From positions 1 to 42,941 of the forward strand of contig NZ_PPEL01000016.1 of the NCBI RefSeq assembly GCF_002899695.1: a DNA stretch of 42,941 bases, in the 5' to 3' direction. The notes under the pieces were generated by a model, which saw only the letters and a program-made list of their open reading frames with translations, did not search any database and had not been told where the DNA came from. A program made the translations under genes and the position numbers. The stretch is from Rubneribacter badeniensis (GTDB lineage: Bacteria; Actinomycetota; Coriobacteriia; Coriobacteriales; Eggerthellaceae). Shown piece by piece: positions 8,689 to 16,699 of this stretch. Positions within the stretch are counted from its first letter, which is position 1; every line of letters starts with the position of its first letter.

Positions 8689-9504
8689 TCACTCATCGTC
8701 CGTCTCGAACGTCAGCTCGTCGAAGTCGATCTTGTCCACGAGCCCGAACCCGCCCGCCATGGCGTCGGCGAGCATCTGCTGGGCGGCACGGGCGGCCGCG
8801 TCCTCGCGCGGGTCCCGCGCGCCCTCGACCACCGCCTCGTCGTCGAAGTCCAGTTCCGCGCCTCCGAGCGGATCGTCGGGATCGGCCCCTCCGTCCGTGC
8901 GCGCCTCCGCGGCGATGCGCACGTCCTCGCGCGTGGCGCTCAAGCGCTCCCGGATGAAGGCGCGGGTGTCGTCGTCGGGCGCGAACTGGTCGAGGTCGGG
9001 CAGGTCGGCCGTCGAGCGCAGGCCGAACTTCTCCAAGAACGCGCGCGTGGTGGCGTAGAGCGTGGGGTTGCCCGGCGCGTCGGCCGTGCCCGCCTCGCGC
9101 ACAAGCCCCTTCTCCACAAGCGAGTTGATGGAGCTGTCCGAGTTCACGCCGCGCACCGACGCCACGCCGCCGCGCGTCACCGGCTGCAGGTACGCCACGA
9201 TGGCGAGCGTCTCCATGGCCGCCTGGGAGAGCTTGCGCGTGTCCCACGACAGCACGTAGCGCTCGACGAGCTCGTGGTAGGCCGGATGCGTGTACAAGCG
9301 CCAGCCACCGGCCACCTCGCGCAGCTGCACGCCGCGGCCCTCTTCGGCCAGCTGCGCGCGCAGCTCGACGAGCGCGCGCTCGGCCTCGGCGGGCTCCACC
9401 TCGAGCATGTCGGCCAGCGCGATGGTGCCCACCGGCTCGTCCGTGACGAACAGCAGCGCCTCGATCGCGCCCTTCAACTGGCTTTCCTGCAATCCTTGGA
9501 ACAC
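8689..9504 (-). CDS. scpB: SMC-ScpAB complex subunit ScpB
   Basis: A 271-residue winged-helix protein that with ScpA and SMC forms bacterial condensin for chromosome segregation. The ScpB fold is recognisable from IEALLFVTDEPVGTIALADML, the helix SQAAMETLAIVAYLQPVTR (two winged helices) and VRGVNSDSSINSLVEKGLV. The C-terminal ~90 residues are an acidic tail (DDDTRAF, GGADPDDP, FDDEAVV) that makes it longer than the common 180-220 residues. The start is GTG at 9504, with GAGGAGGG 7 nt upstream, only 3 nt after the scpA stop. Confidence 0.92.
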   Translation of the reverse strand: MFQGLQESQLKGAIEALLFVTDEPVGTIALADMLEVEPAEAERALVELRAQLAEEGRGVQLREVAGGWRLYTHPAYHELVERYVLSWDTRKLSQAAMETLAIVAYLQPVTRGGVASVRGVNSDSSINSLVEKGLVREAGTADAPGNPTLYATTRAFLEKFGLRSTADLPDLDQFAPDDDTRAFIRERLSATREDVRIAAEARTDGGADPDDPLGGAELDFDDEAVVEGARDPREDAAARAAQQMLADAMAGGFGLVDKIDFDELTFETDDE

Positions 9505-9507
9505 GGC

Positions 9508-10299
9508 CTACCCCTCCTCGACCGACGTGAGGGCGTCGTCTCCGTCGAGCAGAAGCTCGCCCGACCCCTCGATGTAGCGGATGTCGATGTCTCCGAACAG
9601 CTCGGACTGCTCGATCGTCACCATCGCGCGCTTGTACAGCTCCAAGATGGCGAGGAACGTCACCACCACCACGGGCAGGGGCGTGCGCACGTCTGCGAGC
9701 TCGGAGAAGCGCAGCCGTTTCTTGTTGCGGATGCGCTGGTGTATGGCGCGCACGTGCACCTCCACCGGGATGGGCTTCGCCGCGATGTGCTCCGATTCCA
9801 GCAAAAACACGTCGCGGCGCGCGAGCGCGCGGGCGGCCAGCAGCGCGAGGCCGTCGAGCGTGACGTCTTTCAAATAGTCCGGCATGGGGTTCAAAAAGCA
9901 CGCGTCGGGGCCGAACGGACGCGGATGCATGCGCCCCTCGCTCACGAAGCGCGCGTGCAGCGCGGCGGCGGCGTTCTTGTGCTGCTTGTAGGACAGAAGC
10001 CGCTCCACCAGGATGTCGCGCGCCTCGCTGGGAGCGAGCTCCTCCAGCTCGTCTGTGGCCGCGTCGCGCTCGCGGGGCAGCAGGCTCTCGGCCTTGATCT
10101 CGAGCAGCGTGGAGGCAACCAGCAGAAAATCGCTCGCCACATCGAGGTCGAGGCTGTCCATCCGCGCCACCTCGGCGAGGTACTGGTCGGCGATCTGCGT
10201 GATCGAGATGGCCCCGATATCCACCTTCTGGCGGCTGACCAGGTGCAGAAGAAGGTCGAAAGGGCCTTCGAAGCTGTCTATGCGAACCTTGTACGACAC
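9508..10299 (-). CDS. scpA: Segregation and condensation protein ScpA
   Basis: A 263-residue kleisin that bridges the SMC head domains and binds ScpB. The N-terminal signature FEGPFDLLLHLVSRQKVDI (residues 9-27) is characteristic. The middle holds DYLAEVARM-like helices with FLLVASTLLEIKAESLLP, and the C-terminus has the winged helix ending near VVVTFLAILELYKRAMVTI. The start codon is GTG at 10299, 13 nt after the M50 protease gene, with only a weak GGGCGGG upstream. Length is usual for the family. Confidence 0.93.
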   Translation of the reverse strand: MSYKVRIDSFEGPFDLLLHLVSRQKVDIGAISITQIADQYLAEVARMDSLDLDVASDFLLVASTLLEIKAESLLPRERDAATDELEELAPSEARDILVERLLSYKQHKNAAAALHARFVSEGRMHPRPFGPDACFLNPMPDYLKDVTLDGLALLAARALARRDVFLLESEHIAAKPIPVEVHVRAIHQRIRNKKRLRFSELADVRTPLPVVVVTFLAILELYKRAMVTIEQSELFGDIDIRYIEGSGELLLDGDDALTSVEEG

Positions 10300-10312
10300 G
10301 GACCCGCCCCTT

Positions 10313-10990
10313 CTACCCGCCGAAGGAGAACAAGAGGTCGAACACGGTTCCCGCCGTGGCGTCCAAGTAGATGCCGACAGGGTTCACGTGCAGCACGTAG
10401 GGCACGAGGATGACCGCGACCATGAAGATGGGAAACGCGTAGCGCTGCACCCGGTAGTACTTCGGCAGGTGCTTCCGCGGCAGGAAGAACGCGAAGACGG
10501 ACGAGCCGTCGAGCGGCGGGATGGGCAGCAGGTTGAAGAAGGCCAGGTACAGGTTGATGAGCGAGAACAGGGGAAGGAACAACGTGAGGAAATAGAAGAG
10601 CAGGTCGTTTTGGGCGAGCAGGTGCACGGGCAGCGCCCACGCGGCGAGCGCGTGCGCGACTGCGCCCAGAGCGGCCAGCGCGAGGTTGGCGGCAGGGCCG
10701 GCGAGGCCCACGATGAGGTCGCCTTTGCGCGGATCCTTGAAGTACGCCGGGTTGTACGGCACCGGCTTCGCGTAGCCGAACACGGGCATGTTCGCGGCCA
10801 TGAGCAGAAGCGGCATGATGACGGTGCCGAAGGGGTCGACGTGCTTGAGCGGGTTCATCGACAGCCGCCCCGCGCGCTTGGCCGTGGGATCCCCCAGCCG
10901 CCACGCCGCGAAGCCGTGCGCCGCCTCGTGCAGCACGATGGCGGGGACGAAGCTCAAGATGGAGCAGATGAGGTACGGGATGGAAATCAT
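10313..10990 (-). CDS. Site-2 protease family protein (M50 metalloprotease)
   Basis: A 225-residue integral membrane protease. The zinc motif HEAAH is at residues 21-25 in the first helix, and the third-ligand motif appears as NLLPIPPLDGSS. A GLAGPAANLALAAL segment forms the conserved central helix. This short form lacks PDZ and CBS domains, like the small Mlr/YwhC-type M50 proteins often encoded beside scpA. Substrate and any role in regulated intramembrane proteolysis are unknown. The ATG at 10990 has no clear ribosome-binding site; a TAGACT -10-like hexamer at 11001-11006 would put the transcript start about 3 nt before the ATG. Confidence 0.87.
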   Translation of the reverse strand: MISIPYLICSILSFVPAIVLHEAAHGFAAWRLGDPTAKRAGRLSMNPLKHVDPFGTVIMPLLLMAANMPVFGYAKPVPYNPAYFKDPRKGDLIVGLAGPAANLALAALGAVAHALAAWALPVHLLAQNDLLFYFLTLFLPLFSLINLYLAFFNLLPIPPLDGSSVFAFFLPRKHLPKYYRVQRYAFPIFMVAVILVPYVLHVNPVGIYLDATAGTVFDLLFSFGG

Positions 10991-11508
10991 AATGCCGACC
11001 AGTCTAGCGCAACCGGGCCGTCTGGCACATCTGACAGGCGAAACTTCACAAGGAAACGCAGGGCGCACGGGCAGACGGAAGCGCAGGATGCGGGCAGCCG
11101 AGGCTCGAAAAGCCGCAGGAGCCGTGCAGGAACCCCTGCTCGCGCAACAGATCGTCTACGGTAACGGATTCGCAAGTTTTCGTTCGTATTTTACCGAAAT
11201 GGGCACCTGGAGGCGCGATGGGGCGACGAGGACCCTTGAAACGGTAAGATATCCGAAAAGACTCTCCGATATTTTGCCGAAACCTCGCGGAAACCCTTTC
11301 CCAAAGAGCCTTTTGAAGGTGGTGCGGTAAAATATTGCAGAAAATTCCACAATGTCTTACCGAAAAGGCTGGGCAAGGTCGTTTGCGGCGGACGGCAAGC
11401 GCTGGACGGCGGGAGCGGATGGCAAGCAGCGGGCAGCGGACGGCGCCGAGCCTGATCGGCGCCGTCCGCGCCGACGAGAAACGCTTCCCGCCGCGCGGCA
11501 GTCGCGCC
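10991..11508. other. Gene-free gap of 518 bp
   Basis: No credible gene lies between serC and the M50 protease. The central part (about 11159-11366) is clearly richer in A/T than its surroundings and holds the three-unit repeat array annotated separately. The flanks are ordinary GC-rich spacer. Open frames crossing the array lack Shine-Dalgarno sites and local codon bias. Confidence 0.7.
11159..11365. repeat. Three-unit array, exact 83-bp period, inverted-repeat boxes
   Basis: CGGTAA occurs at 11159, 11242 and 11325, and its inverse TT(A/G)CCG at 11191, 11274 and 11357. Every step is exactly 83 bp and each inverted pair is offset by exactly 32 bp. The boxes 11159-11199, 11242-11282 and 11325-11365 (41 bp) match neighbour to neighbour at about 26-28 of 41 positions, while the two 42-bp spacers and the following sequence match no better than chance. 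The right half of each box reads roughly ATATTTTACCGAAA. Fixed geometry with free spacers suggests protein-binding boxes on one DNA face (83 bp is about 8 helical turns) or an old repeat under selection only in the boxes. Function unknown. Confidence 0.8.
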
Positions 11509-12609
11509 CTATCGGTTCTCGGCCTCGAACCTCTCCATGAAGCGCACGAGCGCCTCGACGCCCTCGCGGGGCATGGCGTTGTAGATGCTCGCGCGCATGC
11601 CGCCCACGCTGCGGTGTCCTTTGAGGCTCTCGAGGCCCGCCGCCTTGGCCTCGGCGACGAAGCGCGCGTCGAGCTCGTCGCTGCCGGTGACGAACGGCAC
11701 GTTCATAAGCGAGCGGTCCTCCTTGCGGGCCGTGCCCTTGAACAGCTTCGACTGGTCCAGGTAGTCGTAGAGCACGCGCGCCTTCTCCTCGTTGCGCTCG
11801 CGCGCGGCCGCAAGCCCCCCGCGCTCCTTGAGCCACTTGAACACAAGCCCGCACACGTAGATGCCCCAGGCGGGAGGCGTGTTGGAGAGGCTGCCCGCGT
11901 CGGCTTGCGTCTTGTAGCGCATGATGGTGGGCGTGAAGGGGAGCACGTCGTCGCGCACCAGGTCGTCGCGCACGACGACGATGGTCACGCCGGCCGGCCC
12001 GATGTTCTTCTGCGCGCCGCCGTAGATAAGGCCGTAGCGGGACACGTCCATGGGTTCGGAGAGGAACATCGACGACGCGTCGGAGACAAGCGGCACGTTC
12101 CCCGTGTCGGGCAGCTTCGGATAGCGGGTGCCGTAGATGGTCTCGTTCTGGCAGATGTAGACGTAGTCGGCGTCGGGCGAGAGGTCGAGGGAGTCCGCGT
12201 CGGGCACGTAGGAGAAGCCGCCGTCCTCCGACGAGGCCGCGCAGCGCGCCTCGCCGTAGAGCTTGGCCTCCTTGAACGCCTTTTTCGACCAGGAGCCGCT
12301 CACGATGTAGTCGGCCGTCCCGGAGGAGCCGTCGGGCCTGGGGCGCATGAGGTTCATGGGGATGGCGGCGAACTGCAAGGTGGCGCCGCCCTGCAAAAAC
12401 AGCACGCGATAGCTCTCCGGAACGCCCAAAAGCTCGCGCAGGTCGGCTTCGGCCTCCTCGATGATGCCCTTGAACGCCGCTGAGCGGTGGCTCATCTCCA
12501 TGACCGACATGCCGCAGCCCCGGTAGTCGAGCATTTCAGACGCCGCCTGACGCAGCACTTCTTCAGGCAGCACGGCAGGACCGGCAGAGAAGTTGTAGAC
12601 GCGGGCCAT
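11509..12609 (-). CDS. serC: Phosphoserine aminotransferase
   Basis: A 366-residue PLP enzyme interconverting 3-phosphohydroxypyruvate and phosphoserine in serine synthesis; members can also serve pyridoxal phosphate synthesis. The start MARVYNFSAGPAVLPEEVL and the segment GMSVMEMSHRS are diagnostic. The PLP-binding lysine is in GGAQKNIGPAG. The C-terminal EGLESLKGHR-like region binds substrate (AAGLESLKGHRSVGGMRAS). The ATG at 12609 has a perfect GGAGGT 6 nt upstream. It stands alone, with no serA or serB beside it. Confidence 0.95.
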   Translation of the reverse strand: MARVYNFSAGPAVLPEEVLRQAASEMLDYRGCGMSVMEMSHRSAAFKGIIEEAEADLRELLGVPESYRVLFLQGGATLQFAAIPMNLMRPRPDGSSGTADYIVSGSWSKKAFKEAKLYGEARCAASSEDGGFSYVPDADSLDLSPDADYVYICQNETIYGTRYPKLPDTGNVPLVSDASSMFLSEPMDVSRYGLIYGGAQKNIGPAGVTIVVVRDDLVRDDVLPFTPTIMRYKTQADAGSLSNTPPAWGIYVCGLVFKWLKERGGLAAARERNEEKARVLYDYLDQSKLFKGTARKEDRSLMNVPFVTGSDELDARFVAEAKAAGLESLKGHRSVGGMRASIYNAMPREGVEALVRFMERFEAENR

Positions 12610-12645
12610 AGGCGACCTCCTTGGTTTCGCGCGGACGATGCCCCC

Positions 12646-12673
12646 ACTATACGTCGGAAGAGCGCGTTGTCGC
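12646..12673 (-). promoter_or_regulatory. Candidate serC promoter overlapping a long inverted repeat
   Basis: On the minus strand GCGACA (12668-12673) and TATAGT (12646-12651) are separated by 16 bp, 37 nt before the serC start. The -35 matches the consensus at 4 of 6 positions and lies inside the left arm of the inverted repeat at 12663-12724, so whatever binds or folds that repeat could control serC. Confidence 0.45.
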
Positions 12674-12724
12674 CCGAAACACACGTTTTCGGACGGAAAA
12701 CCGAGTTTTTCGGGCGACAACGCG
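12663..12724. repeat. 17-bp perfect inverted repeat upstream of serC
   Basis: Arms 12663-12679 and 12708-12724 are perfectly complementary over 17 bp. The 28-nt loop holds a second nested pair, GTTTTC / GAAAAC. It sits between the trmL stop and serC start on the minus strand. No T-run follows on either side, so it is not a standard intrinsic terminator. It may act as a trmL terminator, a serC operator, or both. Confidence 0.7.
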
Positions 12725-12770
12725 TTCGCGACGGCGGCGTCGTCGGGCAACGCGTCCCGGTCCCGCAGTC

Positions 12771-13241
12771 CTACCCGAGGCCCGGCCAGCCTTGCTGGCG
12801 CAGGGCCTCGTAGGCGGCTATGGCGACGGCGTTCGAGAGGTTGAGGCTGCGCAGTCCCGCGCGCATGGGGATGCGCACGCAGCGCGCGGCGTGCGCGTCG
12901 ATGAGGTCCCGGTCGAGGCCGCGGCTCTCGCGGCCGAACACGAGGAAGGCGCCCTCGCCGTACGAGGCGTCCGCAAACGAGCGCGCGGCGCACCCGGTGA
13001 ACAGGTGCAGCTCGCCCTCGCCGTGCGCCTCGAAGAACGCCGCGGCGCAGGGCCAGCGCACGACGTCCACCTCGTCCCAGTAGTCGCACCCGGCGCGCGC
13101 GAGCTGCTTCTGCGTCAGGCGAAAGCCCATCGGCTCCACAAGATGCAGCCGTGCGCCCGTGCACGCGCAGGTGCGCGCGACGTTGCCCGCGTTCTGCGGG
13201 ATCTCCGGCTCCACGAGCACGACGTTGAGCGGCGCGCCCAC
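12771..13241 (-). CDS. trmL: tRNA (cytidine(34)-2'-O)-methyltransferase
   Basis: A 156-residue SPOUT methyltransferase of the size of E. coli TrmL (157). It modifies the wobble base of leucine tRNAs in the known enzyme. Visible signatures are the N-terminal LVEPEIPQNAGNVART, the central LVFGRESRGLDRDLI and the C-terminal knot segment RSLNLSNAVAIAAYEAL. The start is GTG at 13241, one base after the stop of the upstream ABC-F gene, with little ribosome-binding site, so translation is probably coupled. Confidence 0.92.
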   Translation of the reverse strand: MGAPLNVVLVEPEIPQNAGNVARTCACTGARLHLVEPMGFRLTQKQLARAGCDYWDEVDVVRWPCAAAFFEAHGEGELHLFTGCAARSFADASYGEGAFLVFGRESRGLDRDLIDAHAARCVRIPMRAGLRSLNLSNAVAIAAYEALRQQGWPGLG

Positions 13242-13242
13242 G

Positions 13243-15330
13243 CTAGCGCGCCTCGGCCTGCCGCGCCATCTCGGCCTCCAACTCCTCGTTGAGCGCAAGC
13301 CACTCCTCCTCGGCGGCCGCCAAGCGCTGCTTGAGCTGGGCGTACTCGGCGATGGCGTCGGAGGAGGCGTCCTCGTTGATGTAGAAATCCGGATCGGCCA
13401 TGAGCGATAGCAGCTCGGCCATGCGCGCGTTGTCGCGCTCCATCTGCGCGTCGAGCTGGGCTATCCGCTTGCGATGGTTCTTGAGCGCGGCGTAGGCGCG
13501 GTTGCGCGCCTCGGCTTCGCGGCGCTTCTGCTCCTTGGTCTTGGGCGCGCTCGAGCGCGGCGCGGTGAGCTCGGGCTTCGCCCCCGAATCGGCGGTGCGA
13601 CCGGCGGCGCCTCCCCCCGTCCGAAGGCCCGTCCCCTTCGCGGTCGGCTTCGCGCCCTTGCGCCCCTTCGATCCGCCCGGCGCGCCCTCGCCCATGACCT
13701 CGTCCACAAGCGAGCGCTCCTCGGGCGCCGGGCCGTCCAGCTGGCCGCTCTTGAACAGGTAGTAGTCGTAGTCGCCGTCGTAGCTCGTCACCCGCCCGGG
13801 CACGACCTCCACGATGCGGTTCGCCACGCCGCGGATGAGGTGCCGATCGTGCGTGATGAAGAGGATCGTGCCCTCGAAGGCGCGCAGGGCCTGCTCGAGG
13901 ATGTCGGCGCTCGCGATGTCGAGGTGGTTCGTCGGCTCGTCCAGGCACAGAAGCGGCCGCGGCGCCACGAGCATCTTCGCGAGCGCAAGCCGGCTCTTCT
14001 CGCCGCCGGAGAGCACGCTCACCTTCTTGTCCACCGCGTCGCCCGTGAACAGGAAGGCCCCCAGAAGCGTGCGCACCTGGCTGATGGTCCAGCCGGGCGC
14101 CGCGTGGTCGAGCTCCTCGAACACCGTGTTGCCGGGATGCAGCTCCTCCAACTGGTGCTGCGCGTAGTAGGTCTTGGTCACGTGCACGCCGTAGTCGATC
14201 GTGCCCGCATCGGGGGCGAGCGCGCCGGCCACCATCTTCAGAAGCGTCGACTTGCCCGCGCCGTTCGGCCCCACGAGCGCGATCTTGTCGCCGCGGTACA
14301 TGGTGAAGTCGAAGCCGTCGTAGACGGTCTTGTCGCCGAAGCGCTTCACGAGACCGCGAGCGCGCACCACTTCGTCGCCCGTGCGCGGCGGTTGCTTGAA
14401 GTTGAAATGAACGGTCTTCTTCTCCTCGGGCAGCTCGATGCGCTTGATCTTCTCGAGCTTCTTCACGCGGTCCTGCACCTGCTTGGCCTTCGTGGGCTTG
14501 TAGCGGAACTTCTCGATGAACGCCTCCATGTGGGCGATCTCCTCGTCCTGCTTGGCCTTCTCGGCGCGCAGGCGCTCGAGGCGCTCCTCGCGGGCCTTGA
14601 GGTACGCGGAGTAGTTGCCTTTGTACAGGTTCACCTGGCCGTTGTCCACCTCGGCCACGCGGTCCACCATGTTGTCCATGAACGCCCGGTCGTGGCTGAC
14701 CACCACGACGGTGCCGGCGTAGCCGCGCAGAAAGCCCTCGAGCCACTTCACGCTCTCGAGGTCGAGGTGGTTCGTCGGCTCGTCGAGCAAAAGCACCTCG
14801 GGGTTGCGGATGAGCAGCTTCGCGAGCGCGATGCGCATCTGCCAGCCGCCGGAGAACTCGGTGGTCAGACGGCGCAGGTCCTCTTCCTTGAACCCGAGGC
14901 CGAACATGACGCCGCGCACCTTGGCCTCGATGGTGTAGCCGCCCAGCGCCTCGTAGGCGTCGCGGGCGCGCCCCGCCGCGGCCAGCTGCTGCTCGGTGGG
15001 GCTCTCGCCCAGCTCGCACTCCAGCTTGTAGAGGCGCCGCTCGGCTTCGAGCACCTCCACCTGCGAGGACATGACCTCCTCGAAGATGGGCTGCTCGGCC
15101 ATCTCGATGGCCTCTTGCTCCAGGTAGCCCACGCGGGCGCCTTTCGCGAACAGCACCCGGCCCTCGTCGGCGTCCTCCTGGCCGGAGATGATGTTGAGCA
15201 TGGTGGTCTTGCCCGCGCCGTTCGGGCCGACGAGCGCGAGGCGGTCGTACTCCTCGAGGCGAAACGTCACGTCGTGGAAGAGCTGGCGGCCTCCGAACGA
15301 CTTCGCGATATGTTCGAGCTGCATGATCAT
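13243..15330 (-). CDS. ABC-F family ATP-binding protein (duplicated NBD)
   Basis: A soluble 695-residue protein with two ABC domains and no membrane segments, the ABC-F pattern of ribosome-acting ATPases. Domain 1 has [17 protein letters not shown] and [11 protein letters not shown]; domain 2 has [17 protein letters not shown] and [11 protein letters not shown]. The linker contains the [20 protein letters not shown] helix pair. A C-terminal Gly/Ala/Lys-rich stretch leads to a coiled coil over the last ~95 residues, like Uup/YdiF-type members. The start is set at the ATG at 15330 ([12 protein letters not shown]); the ATG at 15324 is equally possible because no good ribosome-binding site distinguishes them. 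Housekeeping translation factor is more likely than antibiotic resistance. Confidence 0.9.
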   Translation of the reverse strand: MIMQLEHIAKSFGGRQLFHDVTFRLEEYDRLALVGPNGAGKTTMLNIISGQEDADEGRVLFAKGARVGYLEQEAIEMAEQPIFEEVMSSQVEVLEAERRLYKLECELGESPTEQQLAAAGRARDAYEALGGYTIEAKVRGVMFGLGFKEEDLRRLTTEFSGGWQMRIALAKLLIRNPEVLLLDEPTNHLDLESVKWLEGFLRGYAGTVVVVSHDRAFMDNMVDRVAEVDNGQVNLYKGNYSAYLKAREERLERLRAEKAKQDEEIAHMEAFIEKFRYKPTKAKQVQDRVKKLEKIKRIELPEEKKTVHFNFKQPPRTGDEVVRARGLVKRFGDKTVYDGFDFTMYRGDKIALVGPNGAGKSTLLKMVAGALAPDAGTIDYGVHVTKTYYAQHQLEELHPGNTVFEELDHAAPGWTISQVRTLLGAFLFTGDAVDKKVSVLSGGEKSRLALAKMLVAPRPLLCLDEPTNHLDIASADILEQALRAFEGTILFITHDRHLIRGVANRIVEVVPGRVTSYDGDYDYYLFKSGQLDGPAPEERSLVDEVMGEGAPGGSKGRKGAKPTAKGTGLRTGGGAAGRTADSGAKPELTAPRSSAPKTKEQKRREAEARNRAYAALKNHRKRIAQLDAQMERDNARMAELLSLMADPDFYINEDASSDAIAEYAQLKQRLAAAEEEWLALNEELEAEMARQAEAR

Positions 15331-15552
15331 GGTGCGTGCGTGCTTTCTGGTCGCATCCTGCCTTCGCTGCGCGCCCCGCATCCGTCGCGGCGTCCTGCGC
15401 GCAGCCCGTCCATGATACCGGAAGAGGCCGCCTGCGGAAAAGCGGGGGCGACGACACCAGAAGCACACCAGAAAGCGCCTACAATGAGCGTCGAGCCGAA
15501 ACAGCCAAGCGGAAGGCCGGCCGCGCGCGACGAGCCAAGGAGGCGAGGAGCC

Positions 15553-15690
15553 ATGACCAGAAACCCCAACGCGAGCATCGCCGATCTGCGCGCGCACCCG
15601 CGTCGAAGGAAGACCCCCGGTGCGGCCTCGCTCGCAGCAGCGGCTTTCGCGCTGGCCGTATCGTTCATCGCCCGCCGCCTCTACCGGTAG
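15553..15690 (+). CDS. Small single-helix membrane protein (hypothetical)
   Basis: A 45-residue frame opening at ATG 15553 with GGAGG and GAGGAG just upstream. The first 20 residues are polar with a basic RRRK cluster, then one hydrophobic helix ([18 protein letters not shown]) and a basic end ARRLYR. This suggests a small inner-membrane protein with its N-terminus inside. It ends 3 bp before the convergent cupin gene. A TACAAT at 15480-15485 could be its -10. No family is recognised, and a chance frame is possible; the ribosome-binding site is the best support. Confidence 0.45.
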   Translation: MTRNPNASIADLRAHPRRRKTPGAASLAAAAFALAVSFIARRLYR

Positions 15691-15693
15691 CGC

Positions 15694-16110
15694 CTACGAA
15701 AGCGCGGCGTACTCCTCATCGCCCACCGGCTCGAGCCATTCGTTCCACGCGCCCTCGGCCGGCACGGAGATCGCCACATGCGAAAACCAGCTGTCGGGCG
15801 CGGCGCCGTGCCAGTGCTTCGTCTCCGGCGGGATGCCCACCGCATCGCCCGGAGCAAGCTCGCGCGCAGGCCCGCCCCACTCCTGGTAGTACCCGCGTCC
15901 ACCGGTGACCAGCAAGATCTGGCCTCCCCCGTGGTGGACGTGCCAGTTGTTGCGGCATCCCGGCTCGAACGTCACGTTGCTCGCGCTCACGCCGCCCACC
16001 TCCGCGAGCGGCGCAAGATGGCTTCGCCCTGAGAAGTACGCCGCGTAGGCGTCGTTCGGCTCCCCGAGCGGAAACACCGCCGCGGGCCCCAAGCTCTCCT
16101 TCATGTCCAT
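15694..16110 (-). CDS. Cupin domain protein, metal-binding
   Basis: A 138-residue single-domain cupin. The metal-site motif reads NNWHVHHGGGQ near residue 60, with a later KHWHG histidine, and PGDAVGIPPETKHWHG matches small cupins in which His, His, Gln and His bind Mn or Fe. The family includes hydroxynitrile-lyase-like proteins and decarboxylase partners, so the reaction is not fixed. The ATG at 16110 is chosen because GGGAG is 5 nt upstream and because in-frame ATGs further up fall inside the promoter -10. It is divergent from a merR gene whose protein probably controls it. Confidence 0.82.
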   Translation of the reverse strand: MDMKESLGPAAVFPLGEPNDAYAAYFSGRSHLAPLAEVGGVSASNVTFEPGCRNNWHVHHGGGQILLVTGGRGYYQEWGGPARELAPGDAVGIPPETKHWHGAAPDSWFSHVAISVPAEGAWNEWLEPVGDEEYAALS

Positions 16111-16153
16111 GATCGCTCCCATCTGACTCTGTTCGGACGAACGCTTCCCCTTC

Positions 16154-16184
16154 ATCATATTCCTTCGAGCGCACTCGAAGTCAA
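16154..16184 (-). promoter_or_regulatory. MerR-type promoter of the cupin gene
   Basis: On the minus strand TTGACT (16179-16184) and TATGAT (16154-16159) are separated by 19 bp, the long spacer typical of MerR-activated promoters. The dyad TTCGAG-N4-CTCGAA runs from the last bases of the -35 into the spacer. It shares the core CTTGACTTsGAGyGCGCTC with the promoter facing the other way. Confidence 0.72.
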
Positions 16185-16254
16185 GAGGCGCTCGGCCCGC
16201 CCGAAGCGCCCCGAAGTCGCCCCGCCCGGGAAACCGCACGCGTCGCCGAACCGC

Positions 16255-16285
16255 TTGACTTGGAGCGCGCTCCATGTGCTTCAAT
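16255..16285 (+). promoter_or_regulatory. MerR-type promoter of the merR gene
   Basis: TTGACT (16255-16260) and TTCAAT (16280-16285) are 19 bp apart. The spacer begins with the perfect 14-bp palindrome TGGAGCGCGCTCCA (16261-16274). This is the classic MerR arrangement in which the dimer bends over-spaced DNA. Autoregulation is the likely consequence. Confidence 0.72.
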
Positions 16286-16312
16286 GGGAAGGGCGAGGAA
16301 AGGAGCGGCTGC

Positions 16313-16699
16313 ATGAAGATCGCCGAAGTGAGCAAGGAGTACGGGCTTTCCGCCGACACGCTGCGCTACTACGAGCGCATCGGCCTTTTGCCGAACGTCA
16401 CGCGCACCCCGAGCGGTATCCGCGACTACAGCGAGCAGGACTGCGCGCGCGTGCAGTTCGTGAAGTGCATGCGCGCCGCGAACGTGTCCATCGAGGCGCT
16501 CATCGAGTACATGGCCCTGTTCGAGCAGGGGGACTCGACGATCGAGGCCCGCAAGGCCATCCTCGAAGAGCAGCGCGACCTCGTGCGGGAGCGCATAGCC
16601 GAGATGCAGGCCGGCCTCGACCGCCTGAACTACAAGATAGACAACTACGAGACGATGCTCGCGAAGGAGCGAGAGATGCGCGGCGAGGCGCGCGCCTAG
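16313..16699 (+). CDS. MerR family transcriptional regulator
   Basis: A 128-residue protein with the MerR N-terminal helix-turn-helix MKIAEVSKEYGLSADTLRYY, the wing ERIGLLPNVTRTPSGIRDY, and a long C-terminal dimerisation helix (ARKAILEEQRDLVRERIAEM and beyond). The C-terminal effector region is short and lacks a cysteine cluster, so metal sensing is unlikely; members of this subgroup often respond to aldehydes or electrophiles. The ATG at 16313 has AAGGAG 8 nt upstream. It faces the cupin gene across a shared 200-bp control region and overlaps the convergent aldo/keto reductase gene by 4 bp. Confidence 0.9.
   Translation: MKIAEVSKEYGLSADTLRYYERIGLLPNVTRTPSGIRDYSEQDCARVQFVKCMRAANVSIEALIEYMALFEQGDSTIEARKAILEEQRDLVRERIAEMQAGLDRLNYKIDNYETMLAKEREMRGEARA

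Noticed and set aside
8457-8696. 79-residue minus-strand frame between scpB and rluB
   Set aside because: Arg/Ala-rich low-complexity translation, no ribosome-binding site, and it spans a terminator-like hairpin.
11159-11365. CRISPR array reading of the 83-bp repeats
   Set aside because: Spacing is regular and spacers differ, but the boxes are only about two-thirds identical, there are just three, and no cas genes are near. CRISPR repeats are normally almost identical.
11156-11376. Two short minus-strand open frames crossing the 83-bp array
   Set aside because: They lack ribosome-binding sites, and their apparent sequence is a by-product of the AT-rich repeats.
13243-15330. Antibiotic-resistance reading of the ABC-F protein
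   Set aside because: The C-terminal coiled coil and housekeeping neighbours fit Uup/YdiF-like factors better, and no resistance cassette or transfer signs surround it.
16313-16699. Metal-responsive MerR (mercury, copper, zinc type)
   Set aside because: The C-terminal region has no cysteine pair suited to metal binding.
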